From NCBI GenBank assembly GCA_963580285.1, contig OY757025.1, positions 120,191,223 through 120,255,222 of the forward strand: a stretch of 64,000 bases of DNA, in the 5' to 3' direction. Within the stretch, counting starts at the first letter, position 1, and each line of letters opens with the position of its first letter. The DNA is from Lucinisca nassula (taxonomy: Eukaryota > Mollusca > Bivalvia > Lucinida > Lucinidae). Below are positions 1-11,219 of the stretch, piece after piece. The position numbers and the translations under genes were made by a program. Below the pieces are notes generated by a model that was not told where the DNA came from, did no database searches, and saw nothing but the letters and a program-made list of their open reading frames with translations.

Positions 1-214
1 GCTGCTCCTCGCTTGGCACTCAGATTTACGGGGTAGAGCTAGGACTGGTCGACCCAGTGTCAGGATAATGTGACTGGGTGTGGTTTCATTAAATGTGTCT
101 GGGACAGCATATTTCAGTGAGGTGAGCATTGAGCTCCCTGTCGCAACCAGACACCGTCGTGATATGACTGAAAAATTGTTGAAAGCGACGTTAAACCCGA
201 ATTCACACACACAC
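1..214 (+). mobile_element. SINE family 1, truncated by the window edge
   Basis: This is the body and 3' end of a tRNA-derived SINE. It matches the full copy at 4141-4561 (opposite strand) and the copy at 10925-11277. It ends in the conserved block 'gaaagcgacgttaaaccc' followed by 'gaattcacacacacac', a very short CA tail. The tRNA-like head would lie before base 1. Confidence 0.8.
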
Positions 215-710
215 TAAACGAGTTGAGGAAAAGGGATAAAATGCGAGGCTTTGTCGAGCATTTTGTCCCTATTCTAAAACGAGTTAAATAAATTGCTAAC
301 ATAGTCTATACTAATTTATTTTAGTTCGATTGCGATGAAAGCTACAAGCTTATTGAATCGCTCTCGAACACACATTCCGGGTGTTTTCACGCGCGCGCGA
401 GAGAGAGGCAGTGGCTTTTACACCACTGCTACCCATTTACACCTGGGTGGAGTGGGTCAGTGTCATTACGTGTCTTGTCCAAGAACACACCTCGATACCG
501 GTGGCGGATTCGAACGCACAACCTTTCGATCGTAGGTCGAACGCGCTAACCACTGCGCTATCGAGGCTGACAAATTGCTAACATAGAGGAGCTTACATGA
601 GTGTTCATGTATGATTGAATCGATTAAACGAGTTGAGGAAAAGGGATAAAATGCGAGGCTGTGCCGAGCATTTTATCGCTTTCCTCAACGAGTTTAATAA
701 AACTAATAAT
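215..710. repeat. Two palindromic repeat copies separated by a SINE
   Basis: Bases 215-287 and 626-699 carry the same imperfect hairpin: 'acgagttgaggaaaag', a short loop, then the complement ending 'aacgagtt'. The two copies face the same way. SINE family 2 lies between them with its own target duplication. A MITE origin is likely, but no clear outer terminal repeats were seen. Confidence 0.5.
305..571 (-). mobile_element. SINE family 2 with 15-bp target-site duplication
   Basis: Read on the minus strand, the right-hand end is tRNA-like: an A-box region 'tagcgcagtggttag' and a B-box region 'gcgttcgaatcc'. The insert is bounded by the exact 15-bp repeat 'aaattgctaacatag' at 290-304 and 572-586. 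The duplication plus the RNA polymerase III promoter boxes make a retroposed SINE the best reading. The tail is AT-rich rather than a simple repeat. Confidence 0.8.
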
Positions 711-934
711 ACTTGAGCACGAATGCAAGATTCTATTTAACATATGACATTTCAAACACATTTTATTCAATAAAAAATGTTAATATTACACCTTACCGAC
801 GTCGTACGTGTATCGTTACGGGACGTATCTGCCTAATTCGCAAATTTAATACACTAGCGGATTATCGAAAATATTGCATGGCGTTATTACACTCTCAGAC
901 GCGGCGTGATATGCTAAATAAATAAACCCTTATG
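711..934. other. Unannotated spacer
   Basis: AT-rich sequence. I see no gene, RNA or recognisable repeat here. The short open frame is not supported. Confidence 0.4.
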
Positions 935-1003
935 AAACATCACAAGCGGAAAGCGAAAAGGACAGTTACTTTCCAACATCATGGCGTAATAGCTATCCAA
1001 AGT
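935..1003 (-). mobile_element. Penelope-like element 3' tail fragment (subfamily B)
   Basis: It matches the reverse complement of the tail at 4576-5028 ('ggacagttactttccaac', 'gctatccaaa'). A plus-strand tail of the same subfamily lies at 1364-1453, so the two form an inverted pair around the foldback MITE. Confidence 0.55.
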
Positions 1004-1028
1004 ATGCACCGGTGTCTATCTTGAAGTA

Positions 1029-1345
1029 CATCACGAAAACACGCCTATATAATTTTGACCCCCTTGAACCCCACTTTTGTATAGTAAAACTGGGGTTCCG
1101 GGGGTATACCTTATTTTTCATATTTCTGCTCTAAAATATAGATTGTGTGTACCCGTTAGAACCGCCTCGATGAGGCGGTTCTAACGAGTGCCAACAATCT
1201 ATATTTGAGGCGGTTCTAACGAGTGCCCATAATCTATATTTGGAGCAGAAATAAGAAAAATATCACAATTTTTCATCATAAAATTTTCATTTTTTCGGCG
1301 ATAAAGGTGGCAATGTATTTGTATAGGCGTGTTTGCGTAATGAAT
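1029..1345. mobile_element. Foldback MITE, family P, copy 1
   Basis: The ends are inverted: 'acgaaaacacgcctata' on the left and the complement of 'tataggcgtgtttgcg' on the right. The core is a long hairpin centred near 1170 ('gttagaaccgcctc' / 'gaggcggttctaac'). The right arm is duplicated in tandem, about 35 bp, so one hairpin arm occurs twice. The right flank of the core, 'gagcagaaataagaaaaatat', is shared with the copies at 43.9 and 61.6 kb. There is no coding capacity. Confidence 0.75.
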
Positions 1346-1363
1346 ATCCGAATCTTTTATTTC

Positions 1364-1453
1364 ACGGGCTTGTCTGGTTTCCTTTGGTGTCTCTGATGGG
1401 AGCTGTGGGTTAATTGTACCGATTCCTGATCATTGTCTCCACTTCTACTTGTC
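1364..1453 (+). mobile_element. Penelope-like element 3' tail (subfamily B)
   Basis: It contains 'tttggtgtctctgatggg', 'gtgggttaattgtaccga' and the terminal 'cctgatcattg...ccacttctactt'. Subfamily B differs from A by 'gatcattg' in place of 'gatctttg'. No protein-coding part is attached. Confidence 0.65.
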
Positions 1454-1544
1454 ACTTCTGCTTCATCAGTCGTTCCCAAATAGGCATCACTGTCGCTCTG
1501 ATCATCACTTTGCTACTCTACTCAAGAAGTCACTTGAATGAGCC

Positions 1545-1615
1545 ATGCCGGGTAAAATCTGTTTTGCCATTCACGAACAAGAACAACCTCAAACAAACAA
1601 ACAAACAAACAAACA
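1545..1615 (+). repeat. SINE family 3 tail remnant with (AAAC)n
   Basis: Residual 'gggtaaaatc' and 'aacctcaaacaaacaaac', matching the 3' end of the family 3 SINEs. The rest of the body is missing or too diverged. Confidence 0.35.
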
Positions 1616-1668
1616 ATTCCTCTAGTATACATACCTATAATTTCAAGACTGTTGCTAGTCTGTGTTTG

Positions 1669-3381
1669 TTATGCCCCCAACTTTGATAACAAGTTGAAAA
1701 AAGTGGGGGCATATTGCTTCTAAATTGTCTGTTCGTTCGTTTGTTCGTTCGCCACGCTTTCTTGTGCATTGCATCACTTAAGAACCATGTATGCCAGTGT
1801 TTTGAAATTACGTATATGGATTCCTCATGAACACAAAGTTGACCAATAATTTTGTTCTTATCTGAATTATCTCCCGTTTTTGAGTCATTTCCCATTTAAT
1901 TAGAAAACACAGGAATCTCGTTAGCAAGATATCTGAAAAAGTATTTGAGCTAGAGCCTTGAAATAGGGTGTACTGATTTTGACTGAGAAGTAGATCACCT
2001 GATTAAATTTTAAAGTTATTGCCCTTTTGCAATTTCAGGCCATTTAATCCTGTTGCTTAATATAAGTGCATCACAAAACTTAGAAATCATGTATGCTAGT
2101 GTTTTGAAATTTCATATATGGATTACTCATGAAAAAATAGTTGACCCATATTTTTTTCTTATCTTAATTTTCTCCCATTTTGGAGTTATTTCCCTTTTAA
2201 TTAGATAACAAAGGAATCTCGTTAGCAAGATATCTGAAAAGGTATTTGAGCTAGAGCCTTGAAATTTGGTGTACTGATTTGAACTGATAAGGAGATCACC
2301 TGATTAAAGTTTCGAAAAACATATGCAATTTTGTTGGAGGTATTGCCCTTTGCAATATCTGGCCATTTAATCCTGTGGCTTACAAGTGCATCACATAACT
2401 TAAGAACCATATATGCTAGTGTTTTGAAATTTCATATATGGATTACTCATGAAAAAATTGTGAACCGTATTTTTTCTTATCTGAATTATCTCCCCTTTTT
2501 AAATTATTGCCTTTTTATTAGATAACATGGGAATCTCGTTAGCAAGATATCTGAAAAAGTATATGAGCTAGAGCCTTGGCATTAGGTGTAATAATTTGGA
2601 CTAAGAAGGAGATCACCTGATTAAATTTTCAAACAAAATATGCAATTTTGTAGGAGTTACTGCCCTTTGCAATTTTTGGCCATTTAATCCTGTCGCTTAC
2701 AAGTGCATATCATAACTTTAGAACCATGTATGCTTGTGTTTTGAAATTTCATGTATGGATTCTTCATGAATAAAGTTGACGTTTTTTTTTTTTTTTTTTT
2801 GTCAACTGATTTATCTCCCCGTTTCGAGATATTTCCCCTTTAATAAATAACATAGAAGTCTCGTTAGCAAGATATCTCAAAAAGTATTTGGGCTAGAGCC
2901 TCGATATTTTGTATACTGATTGAGACTGAGCAGGAGATCACCTGATTCAATTGTCAACAAATTTAATGGCATTTTGTGGGAGTTATGGCCCTTTGCATTT
3001 TCTGGCCGTTTAATTGGGTTGCTTTCTTGTGCAAGGCATTACTTAAAGACTGTGTATGCTAGTGTCTTGAAATTTCATGTATGGATTCCTTATGAAACAA
3101 TAGTTGAACTGTATGTTTGTCCTATCTGAATTGTCTCCACTTCTCGTGTTATTTCCCTTTTAATTAGATAACATATAGATCTTGATAGCAAGACATCTCA
3201 AATTTGGAAATCTAATTGGGACTGAGCAGCAGATCACCTGATTAAATTTTCGACCAATTAAATGAAATTTCGTTTATTGTAATTCCTTTTATGTAATTTC
3301 TGGTAATTTTGATGGTGTTGCTTCATGGGCCTTTGACAATTTGGGCATTTAGGGGCAAGCATATGGTTGGGGGCATAATGT
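1669..3381. mobile_element. TIR element carrying five ~310-bp tandem units
   Basis: The outer ends are inverted: 'gttatgcccccaacttt' at 1669 and the complement of 'ggttgggggcataatg' at 3365-3380. After a short 'gttcgttcg' tract at about 1729-1752 come five diverged direct units, keyed by 'gctagtgttttgaaatttc' at about 1790, 2093, 2410, 2730 and 3056, with spacing of roughly 305-325 bp. Each unit repeats 'tctcgttagcaagatatct' and 'ggagatcacctgatta'. Open frames inside are short and unsupported. It is a non-autonomous DNA element with a satellite-like core; its class is unresolved. Confidence 0.65.
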
Positions 3382-3399
3382 TTTACAAACACCATTTCT

Positions 3400-3668
3400 A
3401 GTTTTTGTTTGATGTGAGGTTTAACGTCCCCGTCAACACTGTAAATGTCATTTGCGAGAAGTTGCTTCCAATTTTGTTTACCCGACATTGAGATGAAATG
3501 ACATCGCAAGTCCTGCCGCCCAATGAAACCAATAGGGTTAATAAGCATGGACAGGGCTTAGATCCTCTAAGCGGTTTACCAGTACACGTGTGTGGGTCGG
3601 TTTCAGCTCTGCGTGGAAGCATCATGCGGCCCATTCATTTCTTCAAGCCCCGATGGGCGGGGGCCGTG
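3400..3668 (-). mobile_element. SINE family 3, near full length
   Basis: On the minus strand it runs from 'ggcccccgcccatcgggg' through 'gatgcttccacgcagagctg' to 'gtgttgacggggacgttaaacctc' and a short (CAAA)-like tail at 3400. It shares the whole body with 46498-46806, 58860-59146 and 60470-60722. The 3' block 'gacgttaaacc' is shared with SINE families 1 and 5. Confidence 0.75.
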
Positions 3669-3795
3669 CTAGTCTGTGTAGCCGAGCACTCTAGTTTGTG
3701 TCTTGCCTTTCTTATGCAACTTAAGGGGAATGGATACACCTTCAGGGGAGGCAACTCCTTCCAATTTATTTTGTCTTTCATGCCAATAGGGGTCA

Positions 3796-3850
3796 ACTCT
3801 TAAAGGAAATAATTTGCTCCTGAGAGGAGCAAATTCTTTCCTTTAAGAGT
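3796..3850. repeat. 55-bp near-perfect hairpin
   Basis: The arms are 'actcttaaaggaaa...ttgctcct' and the matching complement ending 'cctttaagagt', around a short loop near 3822. It is not part of the adjacent SINE and lies in sequence without a recognised gene. Confidence 0.6.
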
Positions 3851-4137
3851 AGATCCCTTTTTCCATGGGATAATGTTTATAGAAAAGCGAAAAGGAAGTC
3901 CCGATGTTGACTCCTATTGAAAAATGGCGGAAGAAGCCTACTGAACGTACCCTTTCCTCTTATCCATGGGCTTGAAATGTTCGACCTCGGCTGTGGCAAA
4001 GCAGAGGTTAATGAAATCGTCTGCTGGTCGCAATAAATAAAAACGTTAGTCGGTTGAATTTTTAACACATGTGCTGCTTTCTTCTGGTCTTGTGAAATGG
4101 TGCTTCCGCGCAGAGTTGAAACAGACCGAACGTAGGT

Positions 4138-4561
<424 letters not shown>

Positions 4562-4575
4562 CGAACGTAGGTATT

Positions 4576-4770
4576 AGTAAAATAGAAGTGAAGACAATGA
4601 TCAGGAATCGATACAATTGACCCACAGCTCCCATCACAGACACCTAAAGGAAAGAAACATTGACATGAGACAACTAGACCCTAAAGGAAACATAAATAAC
4701 GGAAAGCCAAAAAGACAGTAACTTTCCAACAAAATGGCCAATAGGCTATCCAAAACAAAATAATATAAGC

Positions 4771-4806
<36 letters not shown>

Positions 4807-5028
4807 ACAAACCATAACAAAACCAAACCGCGACAGAAGAACCGCCTTTGAACGGTCAGGGTAACGAATTTCACTGCGGGTGGGAGGGGCAGTTTAAATC
4901 AATTTTACCTTGGCCACAAGCCTCGCCCTTACTACCGTCGCGATTTAGACAAATAATTTGGTCAGTTCACATAAATGCCTCCTAACTCATCAATGCAACA
5001 TCTCCGTGAACACAAAATTCTAACAACC
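4576..5028 (-). mobile_element. Penelope-like element 3' region (subfamily B)
   Basis: Reverse complement of the PLE 3' untranslated region: 'gatcaggaatcgatacaatt', 'caaaatggccaataggc', 'gaagaaccgcc' and 'aacatctccgtgaacac' occur in tail order. A (CA)n tract at 4773-4801 lies inside it. No reverse transcriptase is attached. Confidence 0.7.
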
Positions 5029-5037
5029 ACAATGATT

Positions 5038-5252
5038 AAGAAGTTCTAAGCCTAAGCCTGCCCAGGCAAAGTGGTGCGAGTCCGATCACCCTACAAATTA
5101 ACCCTAGCGGTTCGTATGGGCAGTAGGGCTTGAACTATCATATCATACCAATATCGGGTAAAAGTCAACTAGAATCGGAAGCAACGTCTCCAAAATGGCC
5201 TCTGTAGTGTTGACGGGTATGCCAACCTCAATAGAAACAAACAAAACAGCAT
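5038..5252 (+). mobile_element. SINE family 3, 5'-truncated
   Basis: It contains 'aagcctgcccaggcaaag', 'gggcagtagggcttgaact' and 'gaagcaacgtctccaaaatg', and ends 'gtgttgacggg...aacctcaatagaaacaaac'. It lies immediately 3' of the putative host exon at 5335-5507 (opposite strand). Confidence 0.65.
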
Positions 5253-5277
5253 TTAGATACAGCAGAACATCTTTTAA

Positions 5278-5283
5278 TTTATT
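5278..5283 (-). promoter_or_regulatory. Candidate poly(A) signal AATAAA
   Basis: AATAAA on the minus strand, about 50 bases after the stop codon of the putative exon 5335-5507. The position is right for 3'-end formation of that gene model. The hexamer is common in AT-rich DNA. Confidence 0.4.
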
Positions 5284-5334
5284 ATCATTGGCCATGTTTA
5301 TACGGCCGTCAGATAAAGCTTACGATACATCAAA

Positions 5335-5507
5335 TTAAACTCTGAATATAAATCCCGATGTACTTTTCCATTTAGTACTTTTCTTGATCCTGGTGTTAAT
5401 CTTTATCCGTTTTATCGGCTCTGCCGGTAACTTGGTAACTGCGGGCCTTTTTTCATAATCTACCCCTACCCGTCCATCATCAGGATCTCCACTGTCATTG
5501 TCGTCGG
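5335..5507 (-). CDS. Putative last exon of a small secreted basic peptide precursor
   Basis: The exon begins after a pyrimidine-rich tract and AG acceptor ('tttctatttttag', ending at 5508) and runs open to TAA at 5335-5337. In the phase set by the exon at 26201-26255 it gives 57 residues. The first part is acidic (DDNDSGDPDD just after the junction). After residue 48 of the joined model there is no acidic residue, and the tail is rich in Lys/Arg (PIKRIKINTRIKK, then KWK and a final FRV). KR and KK pairs resemble proprotein-convertase sites. There are no cysteines. The layout of signal, acidic pro-segment and cationic C-terminus suits an antimicrobial or signalling peptide precursor, but I recognise no family. 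Alternative: a start at 5532 gives a read-through frame with no intron. Confidence 0.42.
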
Positions 5508-5656
5508 CTAAAAATAGAAATGAGAAAAACAAGCCTCACCCTTCTGTTATTGTGTTGTGATTGGATACGAGTAGCTATGTGTCAAATGTGAAATGTGTCA
5601 AATGAACCAGTTAAGCGGACAGGAAAGGGGCGCCCTCCAGCAGAATAGTTTAGTTT

Positions 5657-5869
5657 TTAACCCTTGACCTGCTGAATATTTATATATGCCACACCCACTA
5701 GTGATTATCAACCAATCAGATTACTTGATGCAAACTATTGCACCAAATTCAGAAACTGAATGACAAACAATGAAGATCCCGATCAGATGGCTTCTCCAGA
5801 AGCTATCTGATCTGGATCTACATTGTTTGGAAGATAAGACATATCCGGGATCAGCAGGAAAAGAGTTAA
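5657..5869. mobile_element. TTAA-flanked MITE (piggyBac-like), copy 1
   Basis: TTAA at 5657-5660 and 5866-5869 flanks inverted ends 'cccttgacctgctga' and the complement of 'tcagcaggaaaagag'. The core holds a palindrome, 'gatcagatggcttct' / 'agaagctatctgatc', centred near 5797. The TTAA target and C-rich ends are typical of piggyBac-type elements. There is no transposase. A copy in the opposite orientation lies at 25913-26180. Confidence 0.7.
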
Positions 5870-5889
5870 GACTGTCTTATGTCATGTTT

Positions 5890-6247
5890 TTTTTTTTTTA
5901 GCTTACCTGAGCCGAGCTCTATTGTCTTTCTGTCTGACAATATTTTCTAACATCTGCTCTGAAACCACTTGGCCGATTGAAGTCAAGTTTCGCGCGAAGC
6001 ATGTATGGTATGGTAAAACGGAAGTTTGGCCATAGGATCCACGTCGCATGATCAAGGTTGCCGCCAAGCCCAGATTACGAAAAAAAAATCTTCAAAAATC
6101 TTCTGCGTAACCAGTAGTCGGATGTCATGAAACTTGTTACATAGTATTGGAGACTCGAGGCAATCATAATTTGTTCAAATGATAACCACTGGATGAGCTG
6201 ACCTATTTAAGGCCAAGTTCAAATTTGGAGGCATAGGCAGTTTTTTT

Positions 6248-6321
<74 letters not shown>

Positions 6322-7110
6322 TTTTTTTTTTTATCAGCTCACCTGAGCCGAAGGCTCAAGGGGAGCTTATAGTATAGTCCGTCGTCCGTTCGTCGTCCGT
6401 ACCTCCACACATTTGATCGGTTATATCTCTGCAACCTGCAGGCTGATCTTGACCATTTCTCATCTGTAGCATGCCGCTGGTAGGGCTTGATGACATAAGC
6501 TTTTTTTAAATTGAACGAAAACTTGGTCTCACAGACTTGCAATGGAAAAATGCTTGTCATCACCCTAGCGCCTTCAGTTTTGATCGGATATTTCTGAAAC
6601 TTATATATAAGATGGCTGGTTATAAAAACTCGGAAGATTTCGAAAACTGGGCAAGTCGGCCAATTTACCATAGAGTTACGTCCCTTTGATTGCAGAAAAT
6701 GTCTATTTTTGACTTTGCCAGCCCCGCAGCCCCTTCAGTTTTAATCGGATCTTCCTGAAACTTTAAACTCCCGGACAAGTTCGAAAACTAGCGATGTCGG
6801 TCGATTACTTTCGGAGTTACGTCCTCTACATTGCTGAAAATGCTTATTTTCGACATTGTCATCACCGTAGTACCTTCAGGTTGGATCGGGTCTTCTTGAA
6901 GCTTACACACAAGTAAGTCAGGGATTAAACCTCGGATACGTTCGATAAGGATAGCTTTTTAAAAAATGCTGAAACGGCCCGCCTGGCATTGGATTCTCAT
7001 GTTTTATCAATAAACATAACAGCTGTGAATGAATATTTCAACTTTTTCTTCAACTTTTTTTAATGGAACATTTTGTATGAACAATGCGGTTGGTCATATG
7101 GCTGAGACAT
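5890..7110. other. Repeat-rich stretch with ~150-bp tandem units
   Basis: No gene is seen. Around 5915 and 6345 the sequence has 'cacctgagccgaag'-type ends. After a 'gtccgttcgtcgtccgt' tract at about 6380 come three diverged units keyed by 'ccttcagttttgatcgga' at about 6571, 6732 and 6877. This is the same design as the tandem-core elements at 1669, 36890 and 41376. The 110-residue minus-strand frame at 6339-6671 lies inside the repeat and is not credible. Confidence 0.45.
6252..6319. repeat. (GT)n microsatellite
   Basis: Uninterrupted GT repeats between two T-runs. No SINE body is attached on either side, unlike the GT/CA tracts at 4141 and 11224. Confidence 0.95.
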
Positions 7111-7114
7111 ACTC

Positions 7115-7346
7115 CAGCTGGGGACTCACAAGGGTAACCATGTAATTACGGTACGGATCTTTAACCTTCACACGGGATGGTTCTCCCTGTACCGGTGCGG
7201 GGTTGAAGCTCAGTTAACATCCCGATCTGAAGGACGGTGTATATTGTGGCATTCGTCCAGTGGAGCATGTTCGGACACCGGGAATCAAACCAGGGGCCTA
7301 TAACATCATAGGCAAGTGTACTAATCACTGAGCTACCACACGCTTG
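7115..7346 (-). mobile_element. SINE family 4, tRNA-derived
   Basis: On the minus strand it starts with a tRNA-like head: A-box region 'tagctcagtgattag' and B-box region 'ggtttgattccc'. It continues with 'ggtgtccgaacatgctcc' and ends near 'ggttaaagatccgtaccgta'. Related body fragments are at 9640-9745 and 45240-45400. No clear target duplication was found. Confidence 0.65.
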
Positions 7347-7557
7347 TTTTCAATTTTGTAAAAATGTTAGCTGGCTGATCTGGAAAATATTTATCTACAA
7401 TGTGAAAGTAGATGTATCTGCTGTTCTGCTGTTGTTGTTATTTTTTTCCTCGTTGCCATAGTACACGGTTTTGTTTATATATGAAACTTAGTATCTACTA
7501 AGCGTAGACTCTGGCTTTTTGTAAAAGCTAATACTTCTGCTATAGACGCTTCATCGA

Positions 7558-9126
7558 TTGGGCTTTTCACAGAGAAGATTCTCTCTATCTTGCATGTAAT
7601 GTCAGAAATGCATTTTTCACTTCTAAAGAGCATAAGAACTATACACTTTGGAAAGTGTGTGATGCCCTCACCTTTCTACTTGACAATATTTATATTAGAT
7701 TCGGTACCAAGTTATTTAGACAAATTGTGGGTATTCCGATGGGTACTAATTGCGCACCTCTTGTGGCTGATCTGTTCTTGTATTGTTATGAAAGAGACTT
7801 CATTTTGTCGCTTTCCATTGATAACCAATATGAAATTATTGAAGCTTTTAGCTCTACTTCTAGATATTTAGATGATTTATTAAATATTGATAATACCTAT
7901 TTTGATGGTTTGATCAGTCAGATTTACCCCCTAGTACTTCAGTTAAATAAAGCAAATTCTTCTGATACCGAGGCCCCATTTTTGGATTTACATCTATCTA
8001 TTGTAGATGGATTTGTTTCGTGCAAAATGTATGATAAACGCAATGACTTTGATTTTGAGATTGTAAATTTTCCTTTTTTGGATGGTGATGTTCCTCGTGC
8101 GCCATCCTATGGCGTTTATATTTCGCAATTAATTCGATTTGCTAGAGTGTGTAGTCATGTAACTGACTTCAACACTCGTAATAAATTATTAACGGCTAAA
8201 CTCCTTAATCAGCGTTATCGGTACCATAAACTACGCAAAGCAAATTTTATAGACGCCATTCTGATTTAATTTCAAAATTCAATATTGGACTAAAATCTCT
8301 TCTGAAACAAGGTCTATCGGAACCCGAATTTTATGGTGACTTGGTATATAAATTCAGAAAATATATAACCGCGATGACTTCAGCACCCAATTTCGTAAAA
8401 TCATTCTTCGATATAAAAAGATTGGATACAACATGGATATTATACGACAGACTGCATGCATGGTAGTTAACCCAATCACGGTTGGCAACTTTGCTTCCCT
8501 CTTTAATTACACGCCGGTGGGTCAGGCCTCAGATTCTATGACGGCTCCAACGTAAAGGCTTATTGAAAATTAGAGAGATAATGTTGGTTGGTGCCTGATG
8601 CTCTGTCTCTGGTCGGGCTCATCGGAGTCCAACTGTTGGTTTTCTTTTGCTCCAGCATTTCAGTGGTTTCTTGCTGTCGAGTCCTCACCGTTGTCTCACC
8701 TCTGTGGTTCTTTGATTTTTTGTGTTCACGGAGATGTTGCACTGATGAGTTAGGAGGCCTTCATGCAGACTGAACAAATTATTTGTCTAAATCGCGACGG
8801 AAGTAAGGGCGAGGATTGTGGCCACGTAAAATCGATTTAAGCCCCCCCCCAGTGGAAATCTTCCACTGACCGTTCCAAGGCGGCTCTTCTGTGGCGATTT
8901 ATTTGTGTTGTTGTTTGTTACTTGCTGTGTGTATCACTTGTGTCTTTTGGTTTTGGATGGCCATATGGCCATTTTGTGGGAAAGTAACTGTCCTTATGGC
9001 CTTCCTTTGTTTAGGTTTCCATTATGGTATGGTCGCTTAATGTTTGTATTTCTTTCCCTTTGGTGTCTTTTATGGGTGGATTAGGTTAATTGTATCAATT
9101 CCTGATCTTTGTTTTACTTCTACTTT
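7558..9126 (+). mobile_element. Penelope-like element copy, 5'-truncated
   Basis: Homology to the PLE copies at 23.2-25.3 and 31.5-33.4 kb starts abruptly near 7558 inside the reverse transcriptase. It runs through the 3' untranslated region to the terminal 'gatctttgttttacttctactt'. The end is identical to the other subfamily A copies, while the 5' end is ragged, as expected from incomplete reverse transcription. Confidence 0.85.
7655..8555 (+). pseudogene. PLE reverse transcriptase fragment
   Basis: It encodes the second half of a Penelope-like reverse transcriptase. Motifs are GIPMGTNCAPLVADLFLYCY (palm and fingers), then RYLDDLL with the catalytic Asp pair, then a conserved FDFEIVNFPFLDGD and YGVYISQLIRFAR. 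Compared with 24390-24410, seven bases are missing near 8241 (after 'ctacgcaaagc'), which breaks the frame. A second single-base loss near 8360 breaks it again. The N-terminal endonuclease and the first RT motifs are absent. It belongs to the element 7558-9126 and cannot encode an active enzyme. Confidence 0.85.
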
Positions 9127-9639
9127 ACAGCTGCCACCTGGGCTGCGATGGTTTTTGTTTTGTTTTTTCCTGGCAAGGTGTTGGAAAGAATGTATTTTTC
9201 TCTTTCGATATACAATCAAATTTGTTTGTCTTTAACTTTGGCCTTTCAAATACGAACATCGAGTCAATAACAAGCATTACCGGAAGATAAAACGGTAGGA
9301 CGGATCTCAGTCGCTGCCTCTCGGTAGGAGAAAGGAAATTTGTATCAATAAGAGTATACAGGATAATATGATCAACTCAAAGGTGGATAAGCGCATCGTT
9401 CTCTGGCCGATCGCAACAAGTATCGTGTGCTAAATGGCCAAGCATAGGTTATTTAAAATTTCTTTCCCTTTTTTGTCTGCTGTACCCCAAGGGTTTGTAC
9501 TTGAAATGGTCCTTTATTGGTGTTCATTAATTATCTCCGTGATTGTATCCAGTCATCTATCCGTTGTTGCTAATGACTTTGCCCTGTATATTTTCATGAC
9601 TGTTTTATTCTACAAGATAACCTGAGTAGGCTGGCAGAT
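9127..9639. other. Unannotated spacer
   Basis: No gene, RNA or recognised repeat. Overlapping short frames of 60-66 residues are T-rich and do not resemble any family I know. Confidence 0.4.
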
Positions 9640-9745
9640 GAATGCCACAAAGTGTACCGTCCTTCGGATCGGGACGTTAATTGGGGACCCCCGGTGCAGG
9701 GAGAACCATTTCCTGTGCAGGCAAAGGATCCCTACCGTAATTACA
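9640..9745 (+). mobile_element. SINE family 4 body fragment
   Basis: It shares 'accgtccttcggatcggga', 'cagggagaacca' and 'ggatccctaccgtaattaca' with the minus-strand copy at 7115-7346. It supplies the N-terminal part of an apparent 154-residue frame that then runs into LINE sequence, so that frame is a chimera. Confidence 0.55.
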
Positions 9746-9845
9746 AGATTACTGTGCAGGCTTTCATCCTGCAAATCTGGAGTGTATGTAATGTACACCT
9801 GCAGAAAATGAAGTCTAAGAATTACCAATGTCCTAGTTGTGTTGA

Positions 9846-10911
9846 ATGTGACACTGAACCTGGGTCAGTGGACACACGGGTGGACATATTTATTCTGGAC
9901 TTTGACAATGCTTTTGACACTACCCCTCATGAGCTCCTGAAATCCAAATTATATGGCTACGGCATTATGGGCGGGAGGACTTTCAAACAGATACATTCCT
10001 TCCTTTGCTACAGAAAACGGCGAATTGTTGCTGATGGTGAATCTTCGGAGCGGGCGCCAGTTTTGTCTGGGATCCCGCAAGGGACTTGGTCGACTGTTAT
10101 TCTCACTGCACATTAGTGATATTTCCACTGACATTGACTCAGAAATAAGCAGACTGTGATTGCTATCAGGAAATTGAGTGCAGAGGACTCATTGAAACTT
10201 CAGAATGATAAAGATAGACTAGGCTGTTTGGCACATAAATGGGGCATGATATTTCAGTCCGTTAAATGCAATATTATTAAGATGACTAGGAAGAGAACAA
10301 TAAAATTGAGGCTTCTTACACCTTAGATTCCATTAAATACCTTGGTTTGACAATCTCACACAATTCACATTAGCAACATGTATACTAAGGCAAATAGAAC
10401 GCTTTAGTTTCTGAGGCGAAATCTTCATCAGTGACCTCAGTATTTCAAAGAGGCAGCATATTAAGGACTTGTTCGCCCAATCTTGGAATAGGTAGTTGAA
10501 TCTGGGACCCCAATACAGAAATTGAAAAAGTTCAAAATAGAGTTACCAGATAATAAACAATTACTGCGCTGCTTCTAAACTGGCAGTATATATGGAATAC
10601 TAAGAATATTAAGATTGGCGTCTCTCAAGAAACGGAGAGGAGACAGTACGCGCATGTGAAGGTCACTTCCAGCATTCCAACAGATGACTTTATCCCCCGA
10701 ACAAGGCACTGTAGAAATCACCATTTATTGGCGTGTCAGACCCCTACTGCCAGAACTGACCTTTACCAAGAATCTTTCATACCTCAGACCATTGGAGATT
10801 GGCATTCCCTTCCCGTTTCAATCATTCCCACAGCTGAAGGTGCTGAGGATGGTGAAGTTATCTCTTTAACGAGAGAGTGTGACCAACTTCCCATATCACA
10901 GGTCTTGGTGT
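9846..10911 (+). pseudogene. CR1/Jockey-type LINE reverse transcriptase relic
   Basis: Frame pieces in order match a LINE reverse transcriptase. First is an FILDFDNAFDTTPHELL block (motif A, with FDNAFD in place of F-x-K-A-F-D), then VLSGIPQGT (motif B). A frame change follows near 10085. Next come a KWGMIFQSVKCN thumb-like block and the C-terminal SIPTDDFIPRTRHCRNHH and FIPQTIGDWHSLP. The YADD catalytic loop is not readable. Multiple stops and frameshifts make it a pseudogene. A family 1 SINE (10925-11277) is inserted just after its 3' coding end. Confidence 0.75.
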
Positions 10912-10924
10912 ACGAATGTTGGTG

Positions 10925-11219
10925 TAGAGTGTCCGCTCCGTGGAACGGGAGGTCACGGGTTCGATCCCGGGCCGCGACATACCAAAGTCGTTAAAAATGG
11001 AACTAGCTGCTCCTCGCTTGGCACTCAGATTTACGGGGTAGAGCTAGGACTGGTCGACCCAGTGTCAGGATAATGTGACTGGTTGTGGTATCATGTAATG
11101 TGTCTGGGACATGAAACTTCAGTGAGGCAGCACTATAACAGTGAGCATTAAGCTCCCTGTTGCAACCAGACACCGTCGTGATATGACTGAAAAATTGTTG
11201 AAAGCGACGTTAAACCCGA

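Noticed and set aside
1669..3381. CRISPR-like or bacterial repeat array
   Set aside because: Units are ~310 bp, diverged and without spacers, inside a TIR element in animal DNA.
7590..7871. Hydrophobic 93-residue frame also seen at 22830, 23288 (second half), 31795
   Set aside because: It is an alternative frame of the PLE reverse transcriptase, repeated wherever the RT is; the true frame carries the GIPMGTNCAP and YLDD motifs.
9652..10116. A single 154-residue protein
   Set aside because: Its N-terminal half is SINE family 4 sequence and its C-terminal half a LINE RT fragment; the fusion is an accident of insertion.
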